From an uncultured Actinomycetes bacterium (GTDB lineage: Bacteria > Actinomycetota > Acidimicrobiia > IMCC26256 > PALSA-555): a DNA stretch of 43,545 nt. This document shows, piece by piece, positions 29,675 through 38,287 of the stretch. Every line of letters starts with the position of its first letter. Positions within the stretch are counted from its first letter, which is position 1. A program made the translations under genes and the position numbers. The DNA is taken from positions 1 through 43,545 of the forward strand of contig CAIUKV010000185.1 of NCBI GenBank assembly GCA_903899845.1. Reading direction: 5' to 3'. The notes under the pieces were generated by a model. That model was not told the origin of the DNA. It searched no databases and worked only from the letters and a program-made list of their open reading frames with translations.

Positions 29675-30255
29675 GCAGTCGGGGCGCCGACCGTGAGCGC
29701 GGTGCCGTCCTGGTGGAGCTGGCGGTCGTGGTCCCGCTGCTCCTGCTCCTCGTCGTGGGCACGATCGAGCTCGGGTCGGCGTGGAGCCAACGCCTCAAGG
29801 TGGAGACCGCGGCCCGGGCCGGCGCCCGGGTCGGCAGCAACCTCGGCACCGACCGGCTGGCGGACTACAACCTGCTCCAGAGCGTGCGCGCCGCGGTCAC
29901 CTCCCTCGGCACCGACCGCATCCGCCACGTCGTCGTGTACCGGTCGACCACCAGCGACGGCGCCGTCCCCCCGACCTGCCGGACCTCGCCGCCGACCTCC
30001 CAGGCCGGGCTGTGCAACGTCTACACCGGCGCCGACCTGACCGCCCTCACCCCCAGCGCGTTCAGCGGCACCACCGCGTGCGGTGCGACCGCCCCGGACC
30101 GCTTCTGGTGCCCCACCTCGCGCCAGAAGGTGCAGCAACTCGGGACGGACTTCCTCGGCGTCTGGATCGTGGCCGAGTCCCCCACCGTGACCGGGCTGTT
30201 CACCGCCCCGCTCGATCTCGGGGCCCGGGCCGTGATGCGGCTGGAGCCGGCGTGA
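29671..30255 (+). CDS. TadE-like pilus assembly protein (second copy)
   Basis: 194 residues from a GTG overlapping the previous stop. RGAVLVELAVVVPLLLLLVV is the TadE helix, followed by GTIELGSAWSQRLKVETAAR. The exterior part parallels the first copy (PTCRT, GLCNVY, TACGAT, FWCPTS), so the two arose by duplication. It overlaps the TadG-like gene by 4 nt, making a tightly coupled three-gene unit. Confidence 0.85.
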   Translation: MSSRGADRERGAVLVELAVVVPLLLLLVVGTIELGSAWSQRLKVETAARAGARVGSNLGTDRLADYNLLQSVRAAVTSLGTDRIRHVVVYRSTTSDGAVPPTCRTSPPTSQAGLCNVYTGADLTALTPSAFSGTTACGATAPDRFWCPTSRQKVQQLGTDFLGVWIVAESPTVTGLFTAPLDLGARAVMRLEPA

Positions 30256-31778
30256 GCCGGGTCCGGTCCGACGCCGACGAGCGGGGGGTGGTCCTCGTCG
30301 TCACCGTCGTCGTCATGACGGTGCTGTGCCTCTTCGCCGGCCTGGCCGTCGACATCGGGTCCTGGTACGTCAGGGCCGCCGAGATCAAGCGGGCCACCGA
30401 CGCCGCCGCGCTGGCCGGGGTGGTGTGGATGCCCGAGCTCGACGCCGCTCGCTCCGCCGCGGTCGCGGCGGCCGCCCGCAACGGGTTCGTGAACGGGGTC
30501 GACGACGTGACCGTCTCGGTCCTGGAGGTGGCCAACGACAACCGGCGGCTCCGGGTGGTGATCTCCGACGGCCGGGTCGACCAGTACTTCTCCCGCATCG
30601 CCGTCAGCCGACAGGCGATCACCCGCAGCTCCGAGGCCGAGTACGTGCTCCCGGTCCCGCTCGGCAGCCCCCGCAACACCTTCGGGACCGAGACCCTGCT
30701 CCCGGGCACGTCCATCGACGAGAACTTCTGGGCCGCGGTCAACGGCTGGTGCGCGGGTCGGGAGAGCGGCGACGACAAGCTGGCCCGCTACGAGTCGTAC
30801 TCGTCCGCCTCGGGCACGACGCAGTGCAACAACGGATCGGCCGCATCCGACCGGTACGACCCGGGCGGGTACCTCTACGCCATCAACCTCCCGACCGGCG
30901 CGACCTCCCTGGCGCTGGAGGTCTACGACCCTGCCTACAACACCAGCTACCCGACCGGGGTCCCCGCGCCCGACCGCGCCGTCGCGAGCGGCAGCCAGCA
31001 GGTCACGACGGTCTTCGAGGTCTACGACCGCAACCCGACCCCGCTCGACCTCACCAACCTGCCCCTCCGGTCGACCACGACCTTCACGACCAACCAGAAC
31101 CAGGCGGCCTACCGCAACCAGTGGGTACGCCTCGCGACCTGGACGAACCCGGCGGCCGGGCAGTACTACCTCCGGGTCCGCACCGAGGCCGGCCAGCTCA
31201 ACAGCCGTGCGATCAACGGCTTCGGCCTGCGCGTCTTCACCGGCTCCACGTTCGCGAGCTGCACCACGATCTCCGGCGCGGCCGACTTCTCGGCGTCGTG
31301 CCCCCAGGTCTCCGGCGTGTACGACATCTCCGTGTACGCGAACGGGCCCAACACCACCTCGGACTTCTACCTGGCCCAGGTCGACCCCGTGCACGCGGGC
31401 AAGACGATGCGGATCACCCTCTTCGATGCCGGGGAGGGGTCCGACTCGCTGCGGGTCATCGACCCCAACGGCAACCCCGCGAGCTTCCGCTGGTCGACCG
31501 CGTGCAACCCGCCCACTCCGCCGACGGGCGCCTGCAGCGGTTCGGGGACGTCGCTGTCGGTGGCGGGCACCGGGCCCCAGCCGTACCCGGGGCTCGTGAG
31601 CACCAGCAGGTACAACGACCGCTACCTCGTGCTCGACATCCCGCTGCCCGCCAACTACGCGACCCTGTACGGGACCAAGCGGTGGTGGAAGATCCGCTAC
31701 CAGGCGGGCACCAACCCGACCGACCGCACGACATGGTCGGTGAACGTGGTCGGTGACCCCGTGCACCTCGTGGAGTGA
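30252..31778 (+). CDS. TadG-like (Flp pilus) protein
   Basis: 508 residues. The N-terminal TadE/G segment is DERGVVLVVTVVVMTVLCLF, then AGLAVDIGSWYVRAAEIKRA and TDAAALAGVVWMP. The long exterior part is rich in Asn, Ser, Thr and Tyr, with motifs such as YLYAINLPTGATSLALEVYD and QYYLRVRTEAGQ that look like beta-sandwich modules. It lacks a recognisable VWA MIDAS. It likely forms or displays a surface structure together with the two TadE proteins. Other tad genes (ATPase, TadB/C, prepilin, peptidase) are not in the window. It converges with der. Confidence 0.85.
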   Translation: MSRVRSDADERGVVLVVTVVVMTVLCLFAGLAVDIGSWYVRAAEIKRATDAAALAGVVWMPELDAARSAAVAAAARNGFVNGVDDVTVSVLEVANDNRRLRVVISDGRVDQYFSRIAVSRQAITRSSEAEYVLPVPLGSPRNTFGTETLLPGTSIDENFWAAVNGWCAGRESGDDKLARYESYSSASGTTQCNNGSAASDRYDPGGYLYAINLPTGATSLALEVYDPAYNTSYPTGVPAPDRAVASGSQQVTTVFEVYDRNPTPLDLTNLPLRSTTTFTTNQNQAAYRNQWVRLATWTNPAAGQYYLRVRTEAGQLNSRAINGFGLRVFTGSTFASCTTISGAADFSASCPQVSGVYDISVYANGPNTTSDFYLAQVDPVHAGKTMRITLFDAGEGSDSLRVIDPNGNPASFRWSTACNPPTPPTGACSGSGTSLSVAGTGPQPYPGLVSTSRYNDRYLVLDIPLPANYATLYGTKRWWKIRYQAGTNPTDRTTWSVNVVGDPVHLVE

Positions 31779-31811
31779 TGACGCGCGCCGGGCGCGCGGC
31801 CCGCTCGCCCC

Positions 31812-33146
31812 TCAGCCCGAGCGGCGACGGACCCGCAGCTTGATCGGCGTCGGACCGAGGGCGAACGCCTCGCGGATCCGGCGCTCGAGGTAGCGCATGT
31901 AGTGCTCGGGCAGGTCGTGACTGGCGAAGATCGTGAACGTCGGCGGGTCGGTGGCACCCTGCGTCGCGTAGAGGATCCGGGGCCGGTGTCGGCGCACCGG
32001 CGGGGGCGGGTGCTGCTGCTGCGCCTCCTGCATGAGCCGGTTGAGGGCGGCCGTGGGGATCCGGGCGTGGTACGCCTCCTCGGCCTGGCGCAACGCGGGC
32101 AGGATCCGCTGCGCGTTCTTGCCGGTCAGCGCCGACACCTTGAGGACCGGCGCATAGCCGAGGAAGGCCAGGCGGTCGGCGACGTCCACGAGCACCCGGG
32201 CCCGCTCGTCGGCGTCGGTCACCAGGTCCCACTTGTTCAGCACGATCACGACGGCGGTCCCGGCGGCGTCGACCCGCTCGGCGAGGCGCTGGTCCTGGTG
32301 GGTGACCCCGTCCGTGGCGTCGATCACGAGGAGCGCGGCGTCGGCCCGGTCGACCGACTCGAGCGCCCGGACCAACCCGTAGTACTCGGTGGGCTCGTCG
32401 ATGCGCGACCGCCGCCGCATCCCGGCGGTGTCGACGAAGCGCAGGGCCCCGTCCTCGGTCTCCACGAGGGTGTCGATGCTGTCGCGGGTCGTGCCCGGGA
32501 GGTCGTGCACGACGCTGCGGTCGTCGCCGACGAGCCGGTTGAACAACGTCGACTTGCCCACGTTGGGCCGGCCCACGATGGCCACCGAGAAGGCCTCGGG
32601 CCCCGGGTCGGGCTCGGCGTCGACGGGCTCGGGCGGCAGGGCGGCGGTGACCGCGTCGAGGAGGTCCCCGCTCCCCCGCCCGTGCAGCGCCGACACCGGG
32701 TAGGGGTCGCCGAGCCCGAGGCGCGCGAACGCCCAGATGTCGGGTTCCCGCCGGGTGTCATCGACCTTGTTGACCGCGACGAGCACCGGGCGCTCGGCCG
32801 TGCGCAGCAGCCGGGCGACCCGGTCGTCCTCCTCGGTGATCCCCACCACGGCGTCGACGACCAGGACGACCACGTCGGCGTTCCGCATGGCCCGCTCGGC
32901 CTGTCGGCTCACCTGGGCGGTCAGGGCGACCGGATCGTCGGTCGGCGTCCCGTCGGGGAGCCAGCCTCCGGTGTCCACCACCGTGAAGGTGCGCCCGTTC
33001 CACTCGCCGACGAGCTCCTTGCGGTCGCGGGTGACGCCGGGCTTCTCCTCGACGATGGCGCGCCGGCCGCCCACGATCCGGTTCACGAGGGTCGACTTGC
33101 CGACGTTGGGCCGGCCGACCACGGCCACGACGGGGGGTGCGCTCAC
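31812..33146 (-). CDS. der: Ribosome-assembly GTPase Der (EngA)
   Basis: 444 residues from the GTG at 33146, overlapping the upstream stop. Two G domains in tandem are typical of Der only: GRPNVGKSTLVNRIVGGRRA near residue 11 and GRPNVGKSTLFNRLVGDDRS near 192, each with DTxG (VVDTGGW, FVDTAGM) and NKxD (AVNKVDD, VLNKWDL). The C-terminal KH-like domain has IPTAALNRLMQEAQQQHPPP, PRILYATQGATDPPTFTIFA and PIKLRVRRR. Der is needed for maturation of the 50S subunit. It has moved from its usual place right after cmk and follows DUF512 instead. Confidence 0.96.
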   Translation of the reverse strand: MSAPPVVAVVGRPNVGKSTLVNRIVGGRRAIVEEKPGVTRDRKELVGEWNGRTFTVVDTGGWLPDGTPTDDPVALTAQVSRQAERAMRNADVVVLVVDAVVGITEEDDRVARLLRTAERPVLVAVNKVDDTRREPDIWAFARLGLGDPYPVSALHGRGSGDLLDAVTAALPPEPVDAEPDPGPEAFSVAIVGRPNVGKSTLFNRLVGDDRSVVHDLPGTTRDSIDTLVETEDGALRFVDTAGMRRRSRIDEPTEYYGLVRALESVDRADAALLVIDATDGVTHQDQRLAERVDAAGTAVVIVLNKWDLVTDADERARVLVDVADRLAFLGYAPVLKVSALTGKNAQRILPALRQAEEAYHARIPTAALNRLMQEAQQQHPPPPVRRHRPRILYATQGATDPPTFTIFASHDLPEHYMRYLERRIREAFALGPTPIKLRVRRRSG

Positions 33147-34528
33147 CGCAACGCCTCCACGAGCGCCGCCCCGTCGGCACGGACGACCTCGACCGGGCGG
33201 GGCAGGTCGGAGACGCGGCCGCCGTCCAGGAAGCGGTCCTCGGAGAGGACCACGTCCGGGAGCAGCACCCGGCAGTCGTCGGGGACGTCGGCCAGGGCCG
33301 CGCCGACGTCGGTGGCGGTCAGCAGGCCGGTGACCCCGATGTTGCCGCCGAAGAACCGGTTGACCACCGGCAGCAGCCGGACCGGCCCCGCCGCGACCTC
33401 CTCGAGCACCGGCAGCAGCGGCGCGAGGACCTGCGCCCCGTACTCGCCCGTCACCACCACGGTCGGCGCGGTGGTCCGGGCCGGTCCCGACCGGGCCGAC
33501 GTGACGTCCGTGCGCGTCCGCGGTGCCCGGTACCCCACCGCCGGGGCACCGTCGACCGCAGCGAAGAAACCCGGCCGGGGCCCGACGCCGGCCACCGCGT
33601 CGCCCCGCGCCGCCCGGTGGACCTCGTCGGCGAAGGTGACGGCCATCCCGATGCCGTTCTCGTGCTGAGGGACGTCGTCGTACTCGCCGAGCGCGGGGAA
33701 CGGCCGTCCGGCCATCAGGTAGTACTCGTCGGCCGCGTACACGAGGCGGCGCCCGAGGGCGCGCCGGAAGCGCGCCTGCCAGTCGGCGACCGTGTCGAGG
33801 ACCGCCTCCGCCTCGGCCCGGGTGTGGACCCGCATCTCGGGCTCGTCGGAGTGGTCGCTCACCCCGAGGGGCACCACGCCCACGGTGGCGAGGCGCGGGA
33901 AGCGGTCGAGGATCCCGAGCATCGTGTCGGCGAGGGCGGGCCCGTCGTTGACGCCCGGACACACCACGATCTGCCCGTGCACCTCCACCCCGGCCTCGAG
34001 CAGCGCGTGCAGCCAGCGCAGGCTCGTGGCCCCTCGGCGGTTGCGGAGCAGCCGGGCCCGCAGGTCGGGATCGGTCGCGTGGATGCTCACGTAGAGAGGC
34101 GACAGGCCCTCGGTGACGACGCGCTCGAGGTCGGCCTCGGTGAAGCGGGTCAGCGTGGTGAAGTTGCCGTAGAGGAACGACAGCCGGTAGTCGTCGTCCT
34201 TCAGCGAGAGGCTGCGGCGCATCCCCGGCGGCAGCTGGTGGATGAAGCAGAACGGGCAGTGGTTGTCGCAGGTGCGGACCCGGTCGAACACCGGACCGCC
34301 GAGCACCAGCCCGAGCGGCACCCCGGCGCCCTTGTCGACGGTCACGAGGCGCTCCATCCCGCCGCGCCGGACCTCGAGCTCCACCCGGGCCTCGTCGGCC
34401 TGGAGCTGGTAGCGGATGACGTCGCGCACCGCCTCGCCGTTCACGGCGAGCAGCTCGTCGCCAGGGCGGAGCCCCACCGCCGCCGCAGGTGAGTCGGGCG
34501 CGACGGCCTCGATCCGGGCCGTCGGCAT
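33143..34528 (-). CDS. DUF512 radical-SAM-type protein with PDZ domain
   Basis: 461 residues. An N-terminal PDZ-like domain (APDSPAAAVGLRPGDELLAV, residues ~10-65) is followed by a radical-SAM-like cluster site CDNHCPFCF (Cys 87, 91, 94) and RLSFLYGNFTTLTRFTEADL. The DUF512 region follows (PVVNRFFGGNIGVTGLLTA and LLPDVVLSEDRFLDGG). The family is widespread in Firmicutes and actinobacteria beside der or other ribosome-related genes, but the reaction is unknown. A TAGACT -10 lies 6 nt before the ATG. It overlaps der, so the two are probably coexpressed. Confidence 0.9.
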   Translation of the reverse strand: MPTARIEAVAPDSPAAAVGLRPGDELLAVNGEAVRDVIRYQLQADEARVELEVRRGGMERLVTVDKGAGVPLGLVLGGPVFDRVRTCDNHCPFCFIHQLPPGMRRSLSLKDDDYRLSFLYGNFTTLTRFTEADLERVVTEGLSPLYVSIHATDPDLRARLLRNRRGATSLRWLHALLEAGVEVHGQIVVCPGVNDGPALADTMLGILDRFPRLATVGVVPLGVSDHSDEPEMRVHTRAEAEAVLDTVADWQARFRRALGRRLVYAADEYYLMAGRPFPALGEYDDVPQHENGIGMAVTFADEVHRAARGDAVAGVGPRPGFFAAVDGAPAVGYRAPRTRTDVTSARSGPARTTAPTVVVTGEYGAQVLAPLLPVLEEVAAGPVRLLPVVNRFFGGNIGVTGLLTATDVGAALADVPDDCRVLLPDVVLSEDRFLDGGRVSDLPRPVEVVRADGAALVEALR

Positions 34529-34534
34529 CGGGGC

Positions 34535-34540
34535 AGTCTA
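34535..34540 (-). promoter_or_regulatory. -10 element 6 nt before the DUF512 gene
   Basis: TAGACT on the minus strand, 6-nt spacer to the ATG at 34528. It shares an 80-bp divergent region with the ispH promoter. Confidence 0.5.
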
Positions 34541-34596
34541 CGAGTCGATCCTCGCCCGACCCGGCCGGACCGGGCCGCGGTCCGACCCGGTCTGGG

Positions 34597-34602
34597 TACC
34601 CT
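34597..34602 (+). promoter_or_regulatory. -10 element 6 nt before ispH
   Basis: TACCCT with a 6-nt spacer to the ATG at 34609. No Shine-Dalgarno; leaderless transcript predicted. Confidence 0.55.
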
Positions 34603-34608
34603 GGGGCG

Positions 34609-35697
34609 ATGGAGCATCTCCGGGTCGAGCGCGTGCTGCTCGCCGAGCCGCGCGGGTTCTGCGCCGGCGTCGAGATGGCGATCAAGGCCCTCGTCTGGAT
34701 GGTGCGGGTGTTCGAGCCGCCCGTGTACTGCTACCACGAGATCGTCCACAACCGCCTGGTGGTCGAGCGGTTCCGGGCCCAGGGCGTGGAGTTCGTGGAC
34801 TCGGTCGACGACGTGCCCCCCGGGGCGCCCCTGATGCTCTCGGCCCACGGCAGCGCCCCGGCCGTCGTGGCCGCGGCCCGGGCCCACGGTCGCTTCGTGG
34901 TCAATGCGGTCTGTCCGCTCGTGACCAAGGTGCACCACGAGGCCAAGGTCCGGGCCCAGAAGGGCTACACCATCCTCTACGTCGGGCACGCGGGCCACGA
35001 CGAGGCCGAGGGGACCCTGGCCGTGGCCCCCGACGCCATGCGCCTGGTCGAGCACGAGGCCGACCTCGACCGGATCCTCCCCGAGGTGGCCGACCGTCCC
35101 GTCGCCGTGCTGGCCCAGACCACGCTGGCCCTGCACGACTGGGAGGGCGTGGTCGAGCGCACCCGGGCCGAGCACCCCGACCTCTGGACCGCGGCGCGGG
35201 GCGACCTGTGCTTCGCGACCACCAACCGTCAGGCCGCCCTCCGGGTCGTGGCCGAACGGGCCGAGGCCATCGTGGTGATCGGCAGCGCGAACTCGTCGAA
35301 CACCCTCGCCCTGGTCGAGGTGGCCCGGACGGCGGGCTGCCCGCGGGTGGTCCGGGTCGACGGACCCGACGAGCTCGACGCCGCCCAGCTCGGGGGTGCC
35401 CGGGTCGTCGGCGTCACCGCCGGAGCGAGCGCCCCCGACGATCTCGTCCGCTCCGTGGTCGCCCGGCTCGACCCCGCCGACGGGATCGAGCCGGTGTTCG
35501 TGACCGACGAGGACGAGTACTTCCCACCGCCACGCGAGCTGCGCGAGCTGCTCCCCGCCCTCGACGGCGCCGCCGCGCTGCTCCTCGGCGGAGATGCCGG
35601 TCGGGCCCGCGCCCTCGGCGGCGCGTTCACCGACGACCGGACGGTCGACGCCTCAGATGCCCTGGCCGGCCTGGTGGGACGCCCGACGACCCGCTGA
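34609..35697 (+). CDS. ispH: 4-hydroxy-3-methylbut-2-enyl diphosphate reductase
   Basis: 362 residues from the ATG at 34609; the ORF-track start lies upstream of the promoter. IspH makes IPP and DMAPP from HMBPP in the last step of the MEP pathway. The three iron-sulfur ligands are visible: Cys18 (RGFCAGV), Cys102 (NAVCPLV) and Cys201 (LCFATTNRQ). HEIVHN, LSAHGSAP, GHAGHDEAEGT and the SANSSNT phosphate-binding motif are intact. The C-terminus extends ~40 residues beyond the core, and the last 45 bp are antisense to plsC. Confidence 0.97.
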   Translation: MEHLRVERVLLAEPRGFCAGVEMAIKALVWMVRVFEPPVYCYHEIVHNRLVVERFRAQGVEFVDSVDDVPPGAPLMLSAHGSAPAVVAAARAHGRFVVNAVCPLVTKVHHEAKVRAQKGYTILYVGHAGHDEAEGTLAVAPDAMRLVEHEADLDRILPEVADRPVAVLAQTTLALHDWEGVVERTRAEHPDLWTAARGDLCFATTNRQAALRVVAERAEAIVVIGSANSSNTLALVEVARTAGCPRVVRVDGPDELDAAQLGGARVVGVTAGASAPDDLVRSVVARLDPADGIEPVFVTDEDEYFPPPRELRELLPALDGAAALLLGGDAGRARALGGAFTDDRTVDASDALAGLVGRPTTR

Positions 35698-36324
35698 CCG
35701 CTGGGCCGACCAGGCCTCGGCCTCGTCGAACACGGCCTGGAGCCGCGTCCGCAGCGTGGCGTCGAGCTCGGTGATGGCCGATCGCCGCACCGCGCCGTCA
35801 ACCCGCTCCACGACGATGGGCGGCCCCACCACCACGGTGACCCGCGACAGCCAGGGCACCCCGCGCCGGCGGACGATCAGGGTCTCGCTCCCGCCGATGC
35901 CGACCGGCACCACCGAGACCCCGGCCTTGAGGGCCACGTACGCGGTCCCCGAGGCGATGGTCCCGAGCTCGGGCCCCCGGTGGCGGGTGCCCTCGGGGAA
36001 GATGACCACCGGCTCACCCTCGAGCAGCGCACCCTCGACCGCCTTGAGCGCCGCCCGGTCGGTGCCGGCCCGGTCCACCGGCACCGCGCCGAGCGCGTGG
36101 AAGATCCAGCTCCAGACCGGGCCGTTGAAGATCTCCTGCTTGGCCATGAAGCGCAGACGCCGCCGGCTGACGGCGGCCGCGAGCGGGATGTCGAGGGTCG
36201 ACCGGTGGGACGGCGCGACGATGTACACGCCGGTGGGAGGCAGGTGCTCGCGGCCCCGCACCTCGGTGCCGAACAGCAGCGCGGCGAGCCCCACCAGGAC
36301 CGTCCGCCAGAACCGGTAGAACAT
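35653..36324 (-). CDS. plsC: 1-acyl-sn-glycerol-3-phosphate acyltransferase family
   Basis: 223 residues. Acyltransferase motifs: APSHRSTLDIPL (H-x4-D), RFMAKQEIFNGP, VPVDRAGTDRAALKAVEGAL and VVIFPEGTRHR, then VPVGIGG. The N-terminal hydrophobic segment (FWRTVLVGLAALLFG) probably attaches it to the membrane. PlsC makes phosphatidic acid; some relatives acylate other lipids, so the exact substrate is open. Its ATG overlaps the cmk stop by one base (TGATG), the last link in the aroA–cmk–plsC chain. Confidence 0.9.
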   Translation of the reverse strand: MFYRFWRTVLVGLAALLFGTEVRGREHLPPTGVYIVAPSHRSTLDIPLAAAVSRRRLRFMAKQEIFNGPVWSWIFHALGAVPVDRAGTDRAALKAVEGALLEGEPVVIFPEGTRHRGPELGTIASGTAYVALKAGVSVVPVGIGGSETLIVRRRGVPWLSRVTVVVGPPIVVERVDGAVRRSAITELDATLRTRLQAVFDEAEAWSAQRSAGRRASHQAGQGI

Positions 36325-36989
36325 CAGGCGTCCGGACCGAGGTGGCGGTGGGCCAGATCCACGACGTGGGCGACGACCTCCTCACGCGTCATCGCCGTCG
36401 TGTCGACCACCACCGCGTCCGCGGCGGCGGTGAGTGGCGACGCCGCCCGGGTCGAGTCCATGCGGTCGCGCCGGGCCAGGTCCGCGGCGACGGTGGCGAC
36501 GTCGGCGGCGCGGTCGGCCGCGGTCTCGTCGCGTTGGCGCCGACGGGCCCGCTCCTCCTCGTCGGCGGTGAGGTAGATCTTGAGCGGCGCGTCGGGGAAC
36601 ACCACCGTCCCGATGTCGCGACCCTCCACCACGCCACCCCCGCGCGTGGTCGCCCACTCCCGCTGCCGGGCGACGAGCACCTCGCGCACGGTGGGGTGCG
36701 CCGACACCCGCGACACCGCGGCGGTCACCTCCGGACCCCGGATCGCGTCGCGCACGTCGCGCCCGTCGAGGCGCACGCCACCGTCGAGGTCCATCGCGGC
36801 CGTGCGGGCCAGGTCTCCCAGGGTGGCACCGTCGTCGAGGTCGACGCCGGCCTCGAGCGCGGCCAACGTGACCACGCGGTACATCGCGCCGGTGTCGAGC
36901 ACCGCGAGGCCGAGGGCGTCGGCGACGGCCCGGGAGACCGTGGACTTGCCGGACCCGGCGGGACCGTCGACGGCCACGACCCGGATCAT
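36324..36989 (-). CDS. cmk: Cytidylate kinase
   Basis: 221 residues from the ATG at 36989. P-loop GPAGSGKSTVSRAVA (9-23), LDTGAMYRVVTLAAL, then SAHPTVREVLVARQREWA, GVVEGRDIGTVVFPDAPLKI and RRRQRDE are diagnostic of Cmk. It phosphorylates CMP and dCMP for nucleotide and lipid precursor supply. It overlaps aroA (ATGA) upstream and plsC downstream. In many actinobacteria der follows cmk; here plsC does. Confidence 0.96.
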   Translation of the reverse strand: MIRVVAVDGPAGSGKSTVSRAVADALGLAVLDTGAMYRVVTLAALEAGVDLDDGATLGDLARTAAMDLDGGVRLDGRDVRDAIRGPEVTAAVSRVSAHPTVREVLVARQREWATTRGGGVVEGRDIGTVVFPDAPLKIYLTADEEERARRRQRDETAADRAADVATVAADLARRDRMDSTRAASPLTAAADAVVVDTTAMTREEVVAHVVDLAHRHLGPDA

Positions 36990-38287
36990 TCGACCACTCC
37001 CCCGAGCCGGGCCAGGTCGGCGGCGAACCCCGGGTACGACACGGCGACCGCGTCCCAGCCGCCGACCTCGGAGCGCCCGGTCCCGGCCGCGGCCGCCACC
37101 GCCGCGGCCATCGCGATCCGGTGGTCCCCGTGGCTCTCGAACGTCGGCGCCACCGCCGGGGTCGCCGCCCGACCGCCGATCACCAGTCCGTCGGGCCGGG
37201 GCTCGACCACCACGCCCAGCCGGGCGAGCTCGGTCGCCAACGTGGCGATCCGGTCGCTCTCCTTCACCCGCAGCTCGGCGGCGTCGACGATCTCGGTGGG
37301 GCCGTCCGCGAACGCGGCGGCCACCGCCAGCACGGGCAGCTCGTCGACGATGCCCTCGTGGCTGCGGATGCGGGTCCCCCGCAACGACCCGGCCGCGACC
37401 TCCACGTCGACGACCGGCTCCCCCGCCCGCTCCCCCCGGTCGTGGACGGTCACCACCGCCCCCATCTCGGCCAGGACGTCGAGGTAGCCGATCCGGCCGG
37501 GGTTGCCCAGCACGCCCTCGAGCACGACGTGCGACCCCGGGACCACCGCCGCCGCCACCGCGAAGAACGCCGCCGACGACGGGTCGCCGGGGACCTCGAG
37601 GTCGAACGCGGTCACGCCCCCGGCCCGGACCCGGGTGGTCCGGGGGTCCACCGACTCCACCGGAGCGCCGAGCGCCCGCAGGAGCCGCTCCGTGTGGTCG
37701 CGGCTCGGTGCCGGCTCCACGATCTCGGTCACCCCGTCGGCCTGCAGCCCTGCGAACACCAGGGCGGTCTTGACCTGGCCACTGGCGACCTCGAGCTCGT
37801 GCCGGACCCCGCGCAACCCGCCGCCCCGGACGACGAGGGGCGCGAACCGTCCGCCGTCGCGCCCGTCGACCTGGGCGCCCATCGCCCGCAGGGGCGCGAC
37901 CACCCGGGCCATCGGCCGCCGGGTCAGGGAGTCGTCGCCGGTCAGGACGCTCAGGAAGCTCCGGCCCGCCGCGAGCCCGGCGACGACCCGCATGGTCGTG
38001 CCCGAGTTCCCGCAGTCGAGCACGCCGGTCGCCTCGCCGAGGCCGTCGGGACCCCGCCCGGCGATCCGGACCCGGCCCGGGCCGGTGTCGGCGACCGCCA
38101 CCCCGAGCGCCCGCAGGACCGCGAGCGTGCGCGCGACGTCCTGGCCCGGCGCGAGGTTCGCGATCTCGCTCGTGCCGTCGGCGAGAGCCGCCGCGACCGC
38201 GGCCCGGTGGGAGACGCCCTTGCACCCGGGCAGGCGCAGCGTGCCCGTGAGCGGCGCGCCGCCCCGGATGCCGATCCGGTCGCTCAC
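36986..38287 (-). CDS. aroA: 3-phosphoshikimate 1-carboxyvinyltransferase (EPSP synthase)
   Basis: 433 residues from a GTG overlapping the tyrA stop (GTGA). It makes EPSP from shikimate-3-phosphate and PEP in the shikimate pathway. Conserved blocks: LDCGNSGTTMRVVAGLAAG, LTGDDSLTRRPMARV, ASGQVKTALVFAGLQA, EVPGDPSSAAFFAVAAA, ELRVKESDRIA and HGDHRIAMAAAV. The N-terminal PGxKSxSxR motif is altered to LPGCKGVSHRA: the lysine and arginine remain, but the residue matching the substrate-contacting Ser after Lys is Gly, and a Cys precedes Lys. Confidence 0.95.
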   Translation of the reverse strand: MSDRIGIRGGAPLTGTLRLPGCKGVSHRAAVAAALADGTSEIANLAPGQDVARTLAVLRALGVAVADTGPGRVRIAGRGPDGLGEATGVLDCGNSGTTMRVVAGLAAGRSFLSVLTGDDSLTRRPMARVVAPLRAMGAQVDGRDGGRFAPLVVRGGGLRGVRHELEVASGQVKTALVFAGLQADGVTEIVEPAPSRDHTERLLRALGAPVESVDPRTTRVRAGGVTAFDLEVPGDPSSAAFFAVAAAVVPGSHVVLEGVLGNPGRIGYLDVLAEMGAVVTVHDRGERAGEPVVDVEVAAGSLRGTRIRSHEGIVDELPVLAVAAAFADGPTEIVDAAELRVKESDRIATLATELARLGVVVEPRPDGLVIGGRAATPAVAPTFESHGDHRIAMAAAVAAAAGTGRSEVGGWDAVAVSYPGFAADLARLGGVVE

